Under the pieces are notes generated by a model. It was not told where the DNA came from. It did not search any database and worked only from the letters and a program-made list of their open reading frames with translations. 56,851 nucleotides of DNA from NCBI RefSeq assembly GCF_000762405.1, contig NZ_JRPQ01000272.1:1-56851 (forward strand), read 5' to 3'. The position numbers were made by a program, and so were the translations under genes. This document shows, in pieces, positions 45,157-55,262 of this stretch (its first letter is position 1; every line of letters begins with the position of its first letter). Source of the DNA: Hoylesella timonensis S9-PR14 (GTDB lineage: Bacteria > Bacteroidota > Bacteroidia > Bacteroidales > Bacteroidaceae).

Positions 45157-48100
45157 ATGAAGTATCAACTTTTACTACTTGCATTTTTATCTTCTGCCCT
45201 TGGCACTTCAGCACAACAGTTTGAGAAAGTGGACAAGAGCAAATACAAGGATTATACACCTACTTACGCCCCAGACCCTTCGCTGATGCGTAACATCAGA
45301 GGAAAAGCCGGCAAAGTAGACATGCGCACCCGAGCAACGAAGACCCCGCTGCCCGCTTATGTCAACAATGCCAATGCCAAATGGTTCCCACCTATCTTCG
45401 GACAAACAGGTGGGTCGTGTGGTGCATCATCACGTATTGGCTATATGATGACATACGAATGGAATGCTTTTAGGCTCTCAGATGCATCGAAGATTGAACA
45501 TCGATTGCCGCCACACTTTGAGTATCCGTTTTCATACAATGGACTCACCAAAGATCACATGGCACAGTATATAGGCTATCCTACCGGCGATGTGTACGGA
45601 GGTTGGGACATAAGCAGCATTTACGGAGCATACGAAGTTGATTCTAATGACGCTGGATGGATGCAAGGCTATGACCGTTGGTACAACGCCATGTTCAACC
45701 GCATCACAGGAACGGCTAACTTTCCTAAAGGATCGAACACCCCTGAAGGAATGGAAGCTATCAAGCGTTGGCTATTCAACCATAATGGCGACCCCTCATG
45801 GCCTACCATTACCGATGAAAATGGTACCCATATTGTAGGTGGCATTGCTGGTTTGGGCTGTGGTATATCGGGCTGCGTCATGCAAACGGTAGCCGATGTG
45901 GACGCCAACAGAAAGGCAGGCGTCGTTGGTAAACATTACATTGAGAGGTGGAGGTTTGACACTGCCGACCACGCCATTACCTTAGTGGGCTACGATGACC
46001 GTGTGGTATTCGACTTAGACAAGAATGGCGTATACGGCGAGGAAAAGAATCGCTTAGGTCAAGACGAGCGAGGCGCATGGATTTTTGCTAACTCATGGGG
46101 CGATTGGGCAGATAAAGGGTTGTGCTACGTACCCTACCCAATGGCAGGAGGAGTAACCAACAGCAAGACGGACAAACACATCTTGACGAATGAAGACGGC
46201 TCAAAAGTAGAGGTATATACGGGTGGCGGCTGGTGGCCAGAGGTGTACTACCTCCGCCAGAACTATGTGCCGCAACAGACCATGAAAGTAACTATGCAAT
46301 ACAGCAAGCGGTCGGAAATCAGCGTGAAGGTAGGCGTAAGTCAAGACCCCACGGCTACAAAACCACAAAAAGAGTCTGTGTTTAGGTATATCAACTATAC
46401 AGGTGATGGGGATAAAGACCCTGCCGATGCCGAAACACCACTACTTGGACGATGGGCGGATGGCAAAATGCACCACGAACCAATGGAGTTTGGCGTAGAC
46501 TTGACCGACCTTTGTGAAGGAATAGACTTCTCACGCCCCGTAAAATACTTCCTCACCATCAACAGTAAGGGTAGCGCAACGGGTAAAGGAAGCGTGAAAT
46601 CGGTAAGCATTATCGACTACGCTATGAACGAAAAGGGTGTGGAAATGCCAATATGCACTGAAGACGTTCCTATTAAGAACGGTGGACAGACCACTTGTGT
46701 GTCGGGCGTGGTGACACAAGAATCGGTTAATACGCCCTACAACTTGACATTCGATGACAACAAACAGCTTGCATGGGCTGAACCTGTGAACGGATTGTCC
46801 AAGCCTGAGAAGTATATCGTTTACCAAAACGGAAATAAAATCGCCGAGACAACATCCACCCATTATGCACCGACATCAACAGACGGCTCTTTCTATGTAA
46901 AGGCTTCATACAAGATAAATGGCAAGCAAAAGCTCAGCGCCGCGTCCAACTCGGCTGCATTGCCACAAAATGCAGATGCTGTTTATGACAACGATGTTCA
47001 GCGATTTACAAACAGCGGAGGGTTCATTGTGCCTAACGTGACAGCAACACCTCATCAGAAATTCACGATAGAGTATTGGCTCAAGCCTTCATCCGTACGC
47101 GACTGGAATCAAAAAGTTGGTGCTGGATGGGGTACATTCTGGCTACATGCCAACAACAACCGTACACTTACTTTTGGCTGGAACACGCAAAATGGCAACC
47201 GAAGCGACTCTGAGCCCATTCTTGAAACCAACAAATGGACACACATCGCATTGGTAATCGATGGGAACACCATGACACTGTATGCCAATGGCGAGCGCAA
47301 GGGGCAATTCAGCTCACAGTTCCACAGTGGCATGCCTGCCATATCGGATGGACTCCTTTTTGGAGCAACCAACAACGATGGATTGCATGGATGCATTGAC
47401 GACCTGCGAATATGGGAAGTAGCTCGTACTGCACAAGAGATAAAAGACAACTACCAAACGCCTGTTGCCAATCCAGGAAGTGAGAAGGGATTGTTGGCTT
47501 ATTTCAAAATGAACACCATCAAAAAGAATGGACGCACACTCTTGGTTGATGCAGCCCACGGCAACCATGCCAAATTCTTGCCCAATGGCGCACACAACAC
47601 AGCACAAGTAAACAATGAGACCATTCGTAAACAAGCCTTATCCTCTGCTGCCATTCAAGGACCAACACAGGTAAATAAGGGCGATGTGGTTACATTATCG
47701 GCTACGACATCGGTAGGTGTCATGAAGAGAACATGGACAGCCACAGGTGCAACACCTGCACAAACAACGGCACACGATGCAAGTTTCAAATTCAATACAG
47801 CAGGTAACCAAACCGTTACACTGACAACGACCGACATCAATGGGCAAACGCAGCAGACAACCCATCAAGTCAACGTTAAAGCCATAGAACCTTCGGCAGA
47901 CTTTACGATAACCAACGAGAAGGTAAAGGCATCCGAACGAGTATCATTCTTGGCGAAGAACGAAGTGTCGGGCTGTACTTACGCTTGGCAATTAGATGGA
48001 GCCGACATAAAAACCTCTGACCATCGCAACATTTCAGCCGTGTTCATGAAGGCCGGCACACATACCGTCACCCTTACTGTCACATCTGCCGAAGGTAAGA

Positions 48101-50160
48101 AGTACACGCAGAAAAAACACCTCAACGTGGCTGCATCGGCACCCAAGGCTGGTTATAAAACAAGTAAAGATGACCAAGTTGTATTGAAAAACGAAGAGCT
48201 GACGCTAACAGACGCTTCCAAATATGAGCCAACAGAGTTCTACTGGTCATTAGTAAGTCATAATCAGGTGTACAATGGAACAGGCAATCCATATCGCTTC
48301 AAGCCACAACGTGCAGGCGTGTACAAACTGTATTACACCGTTGGAAACGCACAGGGAAGCGACAAGTTGGTCAAAGATCAAGCTGTCATCGTATGTAATG
48401 CAGACGCACAACGTGGCTTGAATTTCTCGATAGTCGGCAACAAGTCATACAAAACGATGACCACAGGTCAGTTGGACAATATCAGTACCGATTGGACTAT
48501 TGATTATTGGCTGAAGCCAACGTTTGCCTCATCGGCATCGAATGGCGTCTATGCGCTGAGTAGCAATGGCTCGGAGGTGGCAAGCCTGATAGCACAACCA
48601 AAGGGAGGTGCGACACTAAAGGTGGGCAACCAGACTTTCCAAATCAACGATGATTTCATCATTTCCGGACAATGGCACCACTACGCCATCACTGCGGATA
48701 GAACTACGGTGAGATTGTATCGTGACGGAACTTTGTTCAAGTCGTTCACTCTCTCCGGTAGCAACAACACAGACAACATTGCAAAGTTACGAATAGGCGG
48801 CGAAGCACAAGCCAACGGCATCTTTGATGAGTTCAGGGTTTGGGGAAAGACACTCAGTCAAACAGACCTACGCCGTTACTGCATTGCTCCTCTGAGTGGT
48901 ACAGAGCTAACCAAAGCCGTTAGCGACAACCAGTTAAAGTGCTACTATCAATTCAATACCATTGAGGACGGGACTAACATTCCTGACCAATCTGGACGTG
49001 GATGTAACGCCACTCGCAACAATTTTGGTCCTGGTGGAGATGCCTGGGTGTCGTCACGAGGCGTGTTTGCCATTGACTTCTCGCCTGCCGAAGGGGAAAA
49101 GATTAACGGTTACACTTCGTTGGATAGGTCTTCATACCGCATCGTAAAGGTGAGCGATGAAGAGACGCAGAGCGAACAAAACGGCAACGGATTTGCAGAA
49201 CTGGCGCTCGATGCTGATGAAACCACATTTTGGCATAGTCAATATTCTGGTAGCGAAAAGGGATTTCCTCATAGCTTCACCATCGACAGAGCAAGCCTCG
49301 ACGTCATTCATGCCTTGAAGATAACGAACAAACGAGAAAGCCGATACAGGGCTGTCAGCGTAACCGTTGAGCAAAGTGATGATATGAATCAGTGGGAAAT
49401 GCTTGACAACAACCACCATTTCTTAGACATGGAAAGCCCAGCCGTCAACCTCATGAAGCCAGTGACAAAACGCTACATGCGCCTAACCTTCAATGAAAAC
49501 GCATGGCAAGGAAGCCTCATGACGCTGAACACAGTTGAATTTTATGGTACGAAAGCTAACGATGCCAGCCTTGAGCAGCCTGTACAGCTCATCTTCAAGA
49601 GTTGTTCAGATGAGAATAACAACGCAAAGCAAAAGGCAAGCAACGCTGTAGATGGGAATGAAAACACACAGTGGCGCAGCAAAGACGGCACTCCTTATCC
49701 ACATACCATTGATGTGCAGAACAGTTCATCTGGAAGATGTATCGAGACATTATCCCTTGTTCAAGCCATCATAGGCAACAAAAAGAAATCGCGAAACTAC
49801 AATGCAGGCAAGGTAACCATTTGGGTGAGTGACAACGGAAAGGACTGGACAACGTTTGAAAAGGTACGTATACCTTACTATAATAAGAGTACTATCCGCC
49901 TAAAGACTCCTATTCACCAACCATATATCCGCTTTGAATTTACCGAAGCACAGATGAAAGGCGCCACCTCGTTGGCACTCAAAGAAATCAAAGCAAATGG
50001 AAGATTGTCAAAGGAGACTGGCATCAATGGCGTTGAGCAAAACCACAACAGCACCGACACGCGCATCTACAACCTGCAAGGACAGTATGTAGGCACTTCG
50101 ATAGAAAGTTTACCTGCTGGCATCTACATCAGAAATGGCAAGAAGATGATTAAGCAATAA
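45157..50160 (+). CDS. Large secreted papain-like cysteine protease with adhesion-type domains
   Basis: A 1667-aa exported protein. A signal peptide (about 1-19, ending GTSA) is followed by a family C1 papain-like domain (about 65-350). Gln83 and Cys88 lie in FGQTGGSCGASS, His272 in DHAITLVGYD and Asn312 in ANSWGDW, a complete catalytic set. Then come an FN3-like domain (about 525-600), a LamG-type domain (about 620-800), two or three PKD-like domains (about 830-1080), a second LamG (about 1085-1270), two F5/8 type C-like discoidin domains (about 1350-1500 and 1510-1630) and a C-terminal sorting signal of the Prevotella T9SS type (IYNLQGQ..LPAGIYIRNGKK). It is probably surface-exposed or released and binds glycans or matrix. 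Monocistronic, with a strong terminator at 50185. Confidence 0.87.
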   Translation: MKYQLLLLAFLSSALGTSAQQFEKVDKSKYKDYTPTYAPDPSLMRNIRGKAGKVDMRTRATKTPLPAYVNNANAKWFPPIFGQTGGSCGASSRIGYMMTYEWNAFRLSDASKIEHRLPPHFEYPFSYNGLTKDHMAQYIGYPTGDVYGGWDISSIYGAYEVDSNDAGWMQGYDRWYNAMFNRITGTANFPKGSNTPEGMEAIKRWLFNHNGDPSWPTITDENGTHIVGGIAGLGCGISGCVMQTVADVDANRKAGVVGKHYIERWRFDTADHAITLVGYDDRVVFDLDKNGVYGEEKNRLGQDERGAWIFANSWGDWADKGLCYVPYPMAGGVTNSKTDKHILTNEDGSKVEVYTGGGWWPEVYYLRQNYVPQQTMKVTMQYSKRSEISVKVGVSQDPTATKPQKESVFRYINYTGDGDKDPADAETPLLGRWADGKMHHEPMEFGVDLTDLCEGIDFSRPVKYFLTINSKGSATGKGSVKSVSIIDYAMNEKGVEMPICTEDVPIKNGGQTTCVSGVVTQESVNTPYNLTFDDNKQLAWAEPVNGLSKPEKYIVYQNGNKIAETTSTHYAPTSTDGSFYVKASYKINGKQKLSAASNSAALPQNADAVYDNDVQRFTNSGGFIVPNVTATPHQKFTIEYWLKPSSVRDWNQKVGAGWGTFWLHANNNRTLTFGWNTQNGNRSDSEPILETNKWTHIALVIDGNTMTLYANGERKGQFSSQFHSGMPAISDGLLFGATNNDGLHGCIDDLRIWEVARTAQEIKDNYQTPVANPGSEKGLLAYFKMNTIKKNGRTLLVDAAHGNHAKFLPNGAHNTAQVNNETIRKQALSSAAIQGPTQVNKGDVVTLSATTSVGVMKRTWTATGATPAQTTAHDASFKFNTAGNQTVTLTTTDINGQTQQTTHQVNVKAIEPSADFTITNEKVKASERVSFLAKNEVSGCTYAWQLDGADIKTSDHRNISAVFMKAGTHTVTLTVTSAEGKKYTQKKHLNVAASAPKAGYKTSKDDQVVLKNEELTLTDASKYEPTEFYWSLVSHNQVYNGTGNPYRFKPQRAGVYKLYYTVGNAQGSDKLVKDQAVIVCNADAQRGLNFSIVGNKSYKTMTTGQLDNISTDWTIDYWLKPTFASSASNGVYALSSNGSEVASLIAQPKGGATLKVGNQTFQINDDFIISGQWHHYAITADRTTVRLYRDGTLFKSFTLSGSNNTDNIAKLRIGGEAQANGIFDEFRVWGKTLSQTDLRRYCIAPLSGTELTKAVSDNQLKCYYQFNTIEDGTNIPDQSGRGCNATRNNFGPGGDAWVSSRGVFAIDFSPAEGEKINGYTSLDRSSYRIVKVSDEETQSEQNGNGFAELALDADETTFWHSQYSGSEKGFPHSFTIDRASLDVIHALKITNKRESRYRAVSVTVEQSDDMNQWEMLDNNHHFLDMESPAVNLMKPVTKRYMRLTFNENAWQGSLMTLNTVEFYGTKANDASLEQPVQLIFKSCSDENNNAKQKASNAVDGNENTQWRSKDGTPYPHTIDVQNSSSGRCIETLSLVQAIIGNKKKSRNYNAGKVTIWVSDNGKDWTTFEKVRIPYYNKSTIRLKTPIHQPYIRFEFTEAQMKGATSLALKEIKANGRLSKETGINGVEQNHNSTDTRIYNLQGQYVGTSIESLPAGIYIRNGKKMIKQ

Positions 50161-50184
50161 ACCTTCAAACGAGAAAGAACACAC

Positions 50185-50224
50185 ACGAGGATGTATGCAC
50201 CACAAAGCACATCCTCGTTTTTTT
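50185..50224 (+). terminator. Strong terminator after the protease gene
   Basis: A perfect 10-bp stem ACGAGGATGT (50185-50194) and ACATCCTCGT (50209-50218) is followed by a T-run to 50224. Confidence 0.9.
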
Positions 50225-50259
50225 ATGCTTATCACTGACAAGGATTGGAAAGAAATGTT

Positions 50260-50267
50260 TACTTTTG
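50260..50267 (+). promoter_or_regulatory. -7 box (TACTTTTG) of the rhamnosidase-like gene
   Basis: Predicted leader about 60 nt. Independent of the upstream protease because of the intervening terminator. Confidence 0.5.
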
Positions 50268-50333
50268 TACAACGATTTTTCTGAGACTGAGCACCAAACA
50301 TCATAGTCTATAGAAAAGAACAAATATCTGACA

Positions 50334-51254
50334 ATGCGAAAATCACTACTCATCGTCTTCTTAGGAATGTGCATCAAAGTCAGTATTGCACAATCTTTCA
50401 ACCTACAGTGGATTGCTTGCCCACAGGCAGACAGTACCTCGGAAGTATGGTTTAGGCAAGATTGGAAGCTGAAAGATTATCCCACACATGCCACGATGAC
50501 TATTGCCTGCACAGGAAAGGTGAGCGCATACATCAACGAGCGAAACATATCAACAGCACTATGGTTTCCTGCTCGTTCCAATAACGACGGCAAACCAATA
50601 TGTATCACACTGGATGTTACTCGTTTTCTACAACCTGGCAACAACGTCATCGCTATTTGGTATGCTCCCTCATGGACTCATCTTGAAAGGCAACAGGTAG
50701 CCATTGCGCTGCATGCACGTTATGCAAATAAGGAATACACATGTTTAGAGTCTGACGAGAATTGGCTCACACGACCTGCCACCACATCCTTGACCTTGGA
50801 TGGAGGAGAAAAGGATGATGGTTATGCGTATGGTGCAAAATGGAATTCCGAAGATTTTGACGTCGCAACTTGGCAATCTGCAACGGCTGTTGAGGGTTCT
50901 TCTCTTCCCTATTCCTATTATTTTGCTGGATATCCCACTGTGAAGGTGAGTAAAATTCAGACACCTCGTTATTTTGATGTCGTTGGAGATAGCGTATATT
51001 ACCAATTTGATAAAGCATTTAAGGGACAAGTTCGTGTGACGCTGCGTGGCGCTAAGCGTGGACAGAAAATACAGTTTAATGGACTCACCTATACCTGCAA
51101 CGGTGAACTTGACGAACAAGCCTACCCTCGTTTTACGATAAAAGATGTCTATCGAGTTTTGATTTCGGGCGATAAAGATTTCAAACCCGAACAGATTCAA
51201 CAGGTAGAAGGATTAGAAGTTGTCCCATATTTCCATCAAAGCTATCAATATTAA
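50334..51254 (+). CDS. Secreted orphan rhamnosidase-type accessory (galactose-binding-like) protein
   Basis: A 306-aa protein with a signal peptide (MRKSLLIVFLGMCIKVSIA, cut about 19). Residues 20-200 resemble the N-terminal beta-sandwich of GH78 alpha-L-rhamnosidases: VWFRQDWKL, YINERNIS, LDVTRFLQPGNNVIAIWY, WNSEDFDVATWQSA. Residues 205-300 resemble the following beta domain (VYYQFDKAFKGQVRVTLRGAKRGQKIQFNG). The (alpha/alpha)6 catalytic domain is absent and the gene ends cleanly, so no hydrolase activity is expected. It may bind carbohydrate or be a truncated enzyme. The next gene is an AraC regulator with its own promoter. Confidence 0.6.
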   Translation: MRKSLLIVFLGMCIKVSIAQSFNLQWIACPQADSTSEVWFRQDWKLKDYPTHATMTIACTGKVSAYINERNISTALWFPARSNNDGKPICITLDVTRFLQPGNNVIAIWYAPSWTHLERQQVAIALHARYANKEYTCLESDENWLTRPATTSLTLDGGEKDDGYAYGAKWNSEDFDVATWQSATAVEGSSLPYSYYFAGYPTVKVSKIQTPRYFDVVGDSVYYQFDKAFKGQVRVTLRGAKRGQKIQFNGLTYTCNGELDEQAYPRFTIKDVYRVLISGDKDFKPEQIQQVEGLEVVPYFHQSYQY

Positions 51255-51288
51255 CAGATAAATGTGCGGTTACATTCCAAATTTTCGC

Positions 51289-51296
51289 TACCTTTG
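51289..51296 (+). promoter_or_regulatory. -7 box (TACCTTTG) of the araC-type gene
   Basis: TACCTTTG predicts a start near 51303 and a leader of about 75 nt. Confidence 0.6.
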
Positions 51297-51379
51297 TACG
51301 GAATATAAAAGTGTGTTTAATGAATTTTACATTCTTCTAAGGAAGTGTCATTGACAAATATACAAAACCAAAAACAATT

Positions 51380-52264
51380 ATGGAAAGAAATAGTATAGCG
51401 AAACTAACGATTAAACGCATCAAAGAAATCACCAATATATCTACCTTCATTGACGACGATTTATTATTATTCGACCGATTAGAGGATCTTCCTTTCCCAC
51501 TCGAGCCACGCAAAATGAATTGTGTTTTGGTTGGGATGTGCCTTAAAGGGCGTGCACAATACACCGTTGACACCAAAGAATGTGTCATTTCAGAGAACGA
51601 TTTACTTATTTTGAGTGACGGACAGGTAGTCAGTGACTATATGATCAGTCATGATTTCAAAGGCATTGCCATGTTGGCATCCGAGAACTTCATGCAGGAT
51701 ATCTCAAGGGGAGTAAACAAAATTTCCTCACTGTTCATCTACACGAAAACACATCCTGTTTTGCATTTAGAACAACAAAATGCCAATTCCTTCTTGGACA
51801 TTTATAGAATGACGCATAAGAAGGTTATTGATGTCAATCACCGTTTTCGAAGAGAAATCGTTTGCTCATTACTTGGTGCGCTTATCTACGATATGGGAAA
51901 CTATATTTGGTACAATCAACAGGACCAAACAAACTTTAAGCAAAGTCGAGGAGAAAAAATCTTTTCTGATTTCATTAAATTAGTTGAACAAAACTTCCGA
52001 GAGATTCGAAGAGTAGGATGGTATGCCGAACAATTAAAGATTACCCCTAAATATTTGTCGGAAACGGTGAAGAAGGTGAGCCGAGAAACACCAAATAGTT
52101 GGATTGATAGTTATGTAACTACAGAGCTACGAGTACAATTAAAGAACTCCGCAAAGAACATCAAAGAAATTGCGAAAGACATGAACTTCCCCAATCAAAG
52201 TTTTTTGGGCAAATACTTTAAGGACCGAACAGGGATGTCTCCTTCGAGTTATAGAAAATCTTGA
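51380..52264 (+). CDS. AraC-family transcriptional regulator
   Basis: A 294-aa regulator with an N-terminal cupin-like sensing domain (about 20-160: CVLVGMCLKGRAQYTVDTKE, ENDLLILSDGQVVSDY) and a C-terminal AraC/XylS double HTH (about 195-292). The HTH has RRVGWYAEQLKITPKYLSETVKK and the signature IAKDMNFPNQSFLGKYFKDRTGMSPSSYRKS. The ligand is unknown. It lies downstream of the rhamnosidase-like gene. Its last 16 nt overlap the 3' end of the opposing DUF3109 gene. Confidence 0.9.
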   Translation: MERNSIAKLTIKRIKEITNISTFIDDDLLLFDRLEDLPFPLEPRKMNCVLVGMCLKGRAQYTVDTKECVISENDLLILSDGQVVSDYMISHDFKGIAMLASENFMQDISRGVNKISSLFIYTKTHPVLHLEQQNANSFLDIYRMTHKKVIDVNHRFRREIVCSLLGALIYDMGNYIWYNQQDQTNFKQSRGEKIFSDFIKLVEQNFREIRRVGWYAEQLKITPKYLSETVKKVSRETPNSWIDSYVTTELRVQLKNSAKNIKEIAKDMNFPNQSFLGKYFKDRTGMSPSSYRKS

Positions 52265-52872
52265 TGCGCCAATTGTTGTGCCACCACACACAATTCGTCA
52301 TACCATTGCTGCCCGAAACGGCGTATCAAAGGCTCTTTGAGAAATTGGTAAAGTGGCAAATTGAGCTCTTTACCTTTCTCTACTCCACATTGGCAAATCT
52401 TCCAACGGTGGTAATTCAGTCCAACAAGTCCATTTCCCAACGCCTTCTCCCGAATGGGGTATAACGCACAGGAGATGGGCTTACAAAAATCAATCTCTGC
52501 CTTTCGATAGGCTCTTTCTAACACACAAAGGCAACAACCTTCTTGGTAACAAGTAAAAACACAATCCTTGCGACCGACAATGCTGGTTACCATGTCGCCC
52601 TCTCTATCGATATAAGCTACTCCTTGCTGGTCAATGACCGATTGAGCCGAAGCAGAAAGCTCGTTCCACACAGCATCCACGTTCTCTTCTATACTTGCAA
52701 CTTCCTCAATAGTAACAGGAGCTCCAGCATCGCCTTCAATGCAACAAGCGCCGTGACACGCCTCCAAATCACAACAAAACTTTTGCGTGAAAACATCTGG
52801 AGACACCAAGACGTTGCCTACTTGTATAATGGGAGGATATGAATGGTTCATACATTGAGGAGTTTTTACCAT
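52249..52872 (-). CDS. DUF3109-family cysteine-rich protein
   Basis: A 207-aa protein of the DUF3109 family, common in Bacteroidota. It opens with IIQVGNVLVSPDVFTQKFCCDLEACHGACCIEGDAGAP, whose Cys spacing is the family signature, followed by CVFTCYQEGCCLC, CKPISCALYPIR and WKICQCGVEKGKE. About a dozen cysteines suggest a zinc or Fe-S site, similar in pattern to YkgJ-type Fe-S proteins. Function is unknown. ATG 52872 overlaps the ung stop by a few bases; ATG 52851 is a good alternative. It is likely coupled to ung. Its 3' end overlaps the AraC gene by 16 nt. Confidence 0.85.
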   Translation of the reverse strand: MVKTPQCMNHSYPPIIQVGNVLVSPDVFTQKFCCDLEACHGACCIEGDAGAPVTIEEVASIEENVDAVWNELSASAQSVIDQQGVAYIDREGDMVTSIVGRKDCVFTCYQEGCCLCVLERAYRKAEIDFCKPISCALYPIREKALGNGLVGLNYHRWKICQCGVEKGKELNLPLYQFLKEPLIRRFGQQWYDELCVVAQQLAHQDFL

Positions 52873-53531
52873 TTCACGGGCTCAATGCCTTGCTGTTTTA
52901 AGTATTCATTACAGCGTGAGAAATGATGATTACCAAACCAACCACCTCGATTGGCAGATAGCGGTGAGGGATGTACACTTTCCAAAACACAATGTTTGTG
53001 CTTGTCAATAAGATAGGATTTTGAACGCGCATAACCGCCCCACAACAAGAACACCAAGTGCTCTTTATGGTCGCTCAACACCTTAATAACAGCATCTGTA
53101 AACGTTTCCCACCCTCTTCGCTGGTGACTTCCTGCTGCATGCGCGCGCACGGTGAGTGTGGCATTGAGGAGCATCACGCCCTGTTTCGCCCAGCGAGTCA
53201 AGTTACCGGTTGTGGGAATGGGCATTCCCATATCGGCTTGTATCTCCTTAAAGATGTTTTGCAACGAGGGTGGAAACGGCACACCGTCATTAACTGAGAA
53301 ACTCAAACCGTGCGCCTGCCCCTGTTCATGATAAGGGTCTTGCCCGATAATCACCACTTTCACTTGATTGAATGGACAGAGATTAAAAGCGTTGAAGATG
53401 AGTTTTCCGGGAGGATAGCACGCAAATTGGCTGTACTCGGCATGCACAAACTCGGTCAGTTTTGCAAAGTAAGGCTTGTCAAACTCTTGCTGCAAATGCG
53501 CTTTCCAACTTTCTTCTATCTGTACTTCCAT
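52866..53531 (-). CDS. ung: Uracil-DNA glycosylase, family 1
   Basis: A 221-aa family-1 UDG. The active-site motif GQDPYH (63-68) has the catalytic Asp65, LLNATLTVRAH (uracil recognition region) follows, and the His-containing HPSPLSA loop (about 188) inserts into the minor groove. It removes uracil from DNA after cytosine deamination or dUTP misincorporation. The stop overlaps the start of the DUF3109 gene, so the two form an operon. A terminator separates it from gpmI upstream. Confidence 0.95.
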   Translation of the reverse strand: MEVQIEESWKAHLQQEFDKPYFAKLTEFVHAEYSQFACYPPGKLIFNAFNLCPFNQVKVVIIGQDPYHEQGQAHGLSFSVNDGVPFPPSLQNIFKEIQADMGMPIPTTGNLTRWAKQGVMLLNATLTVRAHAAGSHQRRGWETFTDAVIKVLSDHKEHLVFLLWGGYARSKSYLIDKHKHCVLESVHPSPLSANRGGWFGNHHFSRCNEYLKQQGIEPVKW

Positions 53532-53565
53532 ATCCTCAAGATTGATATAGCTTGACTGCTATATT

Positions 53566-53605
53566 CAAAAAAGACGAGAATTGAACCAACAAGTGGTTCA
53601 ATTCT
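53566..53605 (-). terminator. Terminator of gpmI
   Basis: A 12-bp perfect stem (AGAATTGAACCA and TGGTTCAATTCT, 53577-53605, 5-nt loop) is followed, in the minus direction after 4 nt, by TTTTTT (53572-53567). It ends the gpmI transcript before ung. Confidence 0.85.
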
Positions 53606-53635
53606 GGTGCTCTTATGTGCTTAAAAATTCAATAA

Positions 53636-55153
53636 TCAATCTGTTATCAGATTTTCACCTGTCATGGCTTCTGGTTGTTCCAAGCCCATGATGTGCAATA
53701 TAGACGGTGCCACGTCAGCCAATCTTCCGTCCTTCACGGTGGCACTGTTGTTGTCTGTCACATAAATAAACGGTACAGGATTGAGCGAGTGTGCCGTGTT
53801 GGGCGTGCCATCCTCGTTGATTGCATGATCCGCATTACCATGATCGGCAATGATGATAGCCTCATAACCGTTGGCTTTGGCAGCCTCTATCACCTCTTTC
53901 ACACAATGGTCAATGGCCCAAACCGCTTTGGCAATGGCGTTATACACACCCGTATGTCCCACCATATCACCGTTGGCAAAGTTCACCACAATGAAATCGT
54001 ACTGTTGTGTACCAATGGCATCCACCAGTTTGTCTTTCACTTCGTAGGCACTCATCTCGGGCTTTAGGTCGTAAGTCGCTACCTTGGGCGAATTGACTAA
54101 GATGCGGTCTTCCCCTTTGTAAGGCTCTTCACGTCCTCCATTGAAGAAGAATGTAACGTGTGCATACTTCTCCGTCTCCGCTGTATGCAACTGTCTTTTG
54201 CCCAGACTGCTAAGATATTCGCCCAATGTCATCTCTACATTTTCTTTCGGGAACAGCACATGCACATTCTTAAAGTTAGCATCGTAGGGCGTCATCGTGT
54301 AATATTGCAAATCCTTAATGGTGTGCATTCCCTCATCTGGCATATCGGTTTGGGTCAGCACCTGTGTGAGTTCTTTGGCACGGTCGTTACGGAAGTTGAT
54401 GAAAATCACCACATCGCCCTCTTCTATCTGTCCTTGAACAGTGGCGTTGGTAATGGGTTTGATAAATTCGTCGGTCACCTCTTCGGCATAACTCTCATTC
54501 ATCGCCTGCACCATGTCCGTTGCTTTCTTACCCACACCACTTACCAACAAGTCGTAAGCCTCTTTTACTCGATTCCATCGCTTGTCGCGATCCATGGCAT
54601 AAAAGCGCCCTATGATACTGGCAATGTGCGCATCGTTCGTCTCACAAACATGCTGCAAAGCCTCAATAAAGCCAACTCCACTCTTCGGGTCTGTGTCGCG
54701 TCCGTCCATGAAACAATGTACATACGTATTTTTGAGACCATATTTCTTAGAAATTTCCAACAACTGATATAGATGGTCCAAAGAAGAGTGAACACCGCCA
54801 GTGCTGGTCAATCCCATTAAATGGAGCTTCTTCCCCGTTTTCTGTGCATACGTATAGGCAGAAACGATTTCAGGATTTTGCAGAATTGACCCATCTTTAC
54901 AGGCTCTGTTAATCTTCACCAAATCCTGATACACCACACGTCCTGCACCAATATTCAAGTGTCCTACCTCTGAGTTACCCATCTGTCCATCGGGCAATCC
55001 TACATTCTCACCCGAAGCCTGCAACTGCGAATGCGAGCATGTAGCATTCAGATAATCCAAATAAGGTGTCGGTGTATTACTTATCACGTCGCCTTTACCC
55101 TTGTCTCCTATTCCCCATCCATCGAGGATCATCAATAAAGCTTTCTTTGCCAT
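53636..55153 (-). CDS. gpmI: 2,3-bisphosphoglycerate-independent phosphoglycerate mutase
   Basis: A 505-aa alkaline-phosphatase-superfamily enzyme. The metal site is ILDGWG (Asp11) and the nucleophile Ser61 is in [15 protein letters not shown]. The substrate domain has [12 protein letters not shown] and [13 protein letters not shown], and the second metal site is in [13 protein letters not shown] and ADHGNADH. It interconverts 3- and 2-phosphoglycerate using Mn2+. Two near-identical promoter cores lie upstream (55189 and 55255). Confidence 0.96.
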   Translation of the reverse strand: MAKKALLMILDGWGIGDKGKGDVISNTPTPYLDYLNATCSHSQLQASGENVGLPDGQMGNSEVGHLNIGAGRVVYQDLVKINRACKDGSILQNPEIVSAYTYAQKTGKKLHLMGLTSTGGVHSSLDHLYQLLEISKKYGLKNTYVHCFMDGRDTDPKSGVGFIEALQHVCETNDAHIASIIGRFYAMDRDKRWNRVKEAYDLLVSGVGKKATDMVQAMNESYAEEVTDEFIKPITNATVQGQIEEGDVVIFINFRNDRAKELTQVLTQTDMPDEGMHTIKDLQYYTMTPYDANFKNVHVLFPKENVEMTLGEYLSSLGKRQLHTAETEKYAHVTFFFNGGREEPYKGEDRILVNSPKVATYDLKPEMSAYEVKDKLVDAIGTQQYDFIVVNFANGDMVGHTGVYNAIAKAVWAIDHCVKEVIEAAKANGYEAIIIADHGNADHAINEDGTPNTAHSLNPVPFIYVTDNNSATVKDGRLADVAPSILHIMGLEQPEAMTGENLITD

Positions 55154-55188
55154 AATTATTGTTACCTGTTATATAAAAATCTTCTATG

Positions 55189-55196
55189 CAAAGATA
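55189..55196 (-). promoter_or_regulatory. gpmI promoter core P1 (TATCTTTG)
   Basis: CAAAGATA on the plus strand, inside an 18-nt segment (55185-55202) that recurs with two mismatches at 55251-55268. Confidence 0.6.
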
Positions 55197-55254
55197 GTGC
55201 AAGCCGAAGCCAAAAGAAGTTTACTTGTTTTGGTGAGGCGCAGCCTATCTTATG

Positions 55255-55262
55255 CAAAGGTA
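55255..55262 (-). promoter_or_regulatory. gpmI promoter core P2 (TACCTTTG)
   Basis: CAAAGGTA on the plus strand, exactly 66 nt upstream of P1. The surrounding 18 nt match P1 at 16 positions. Confidence 0.55.
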
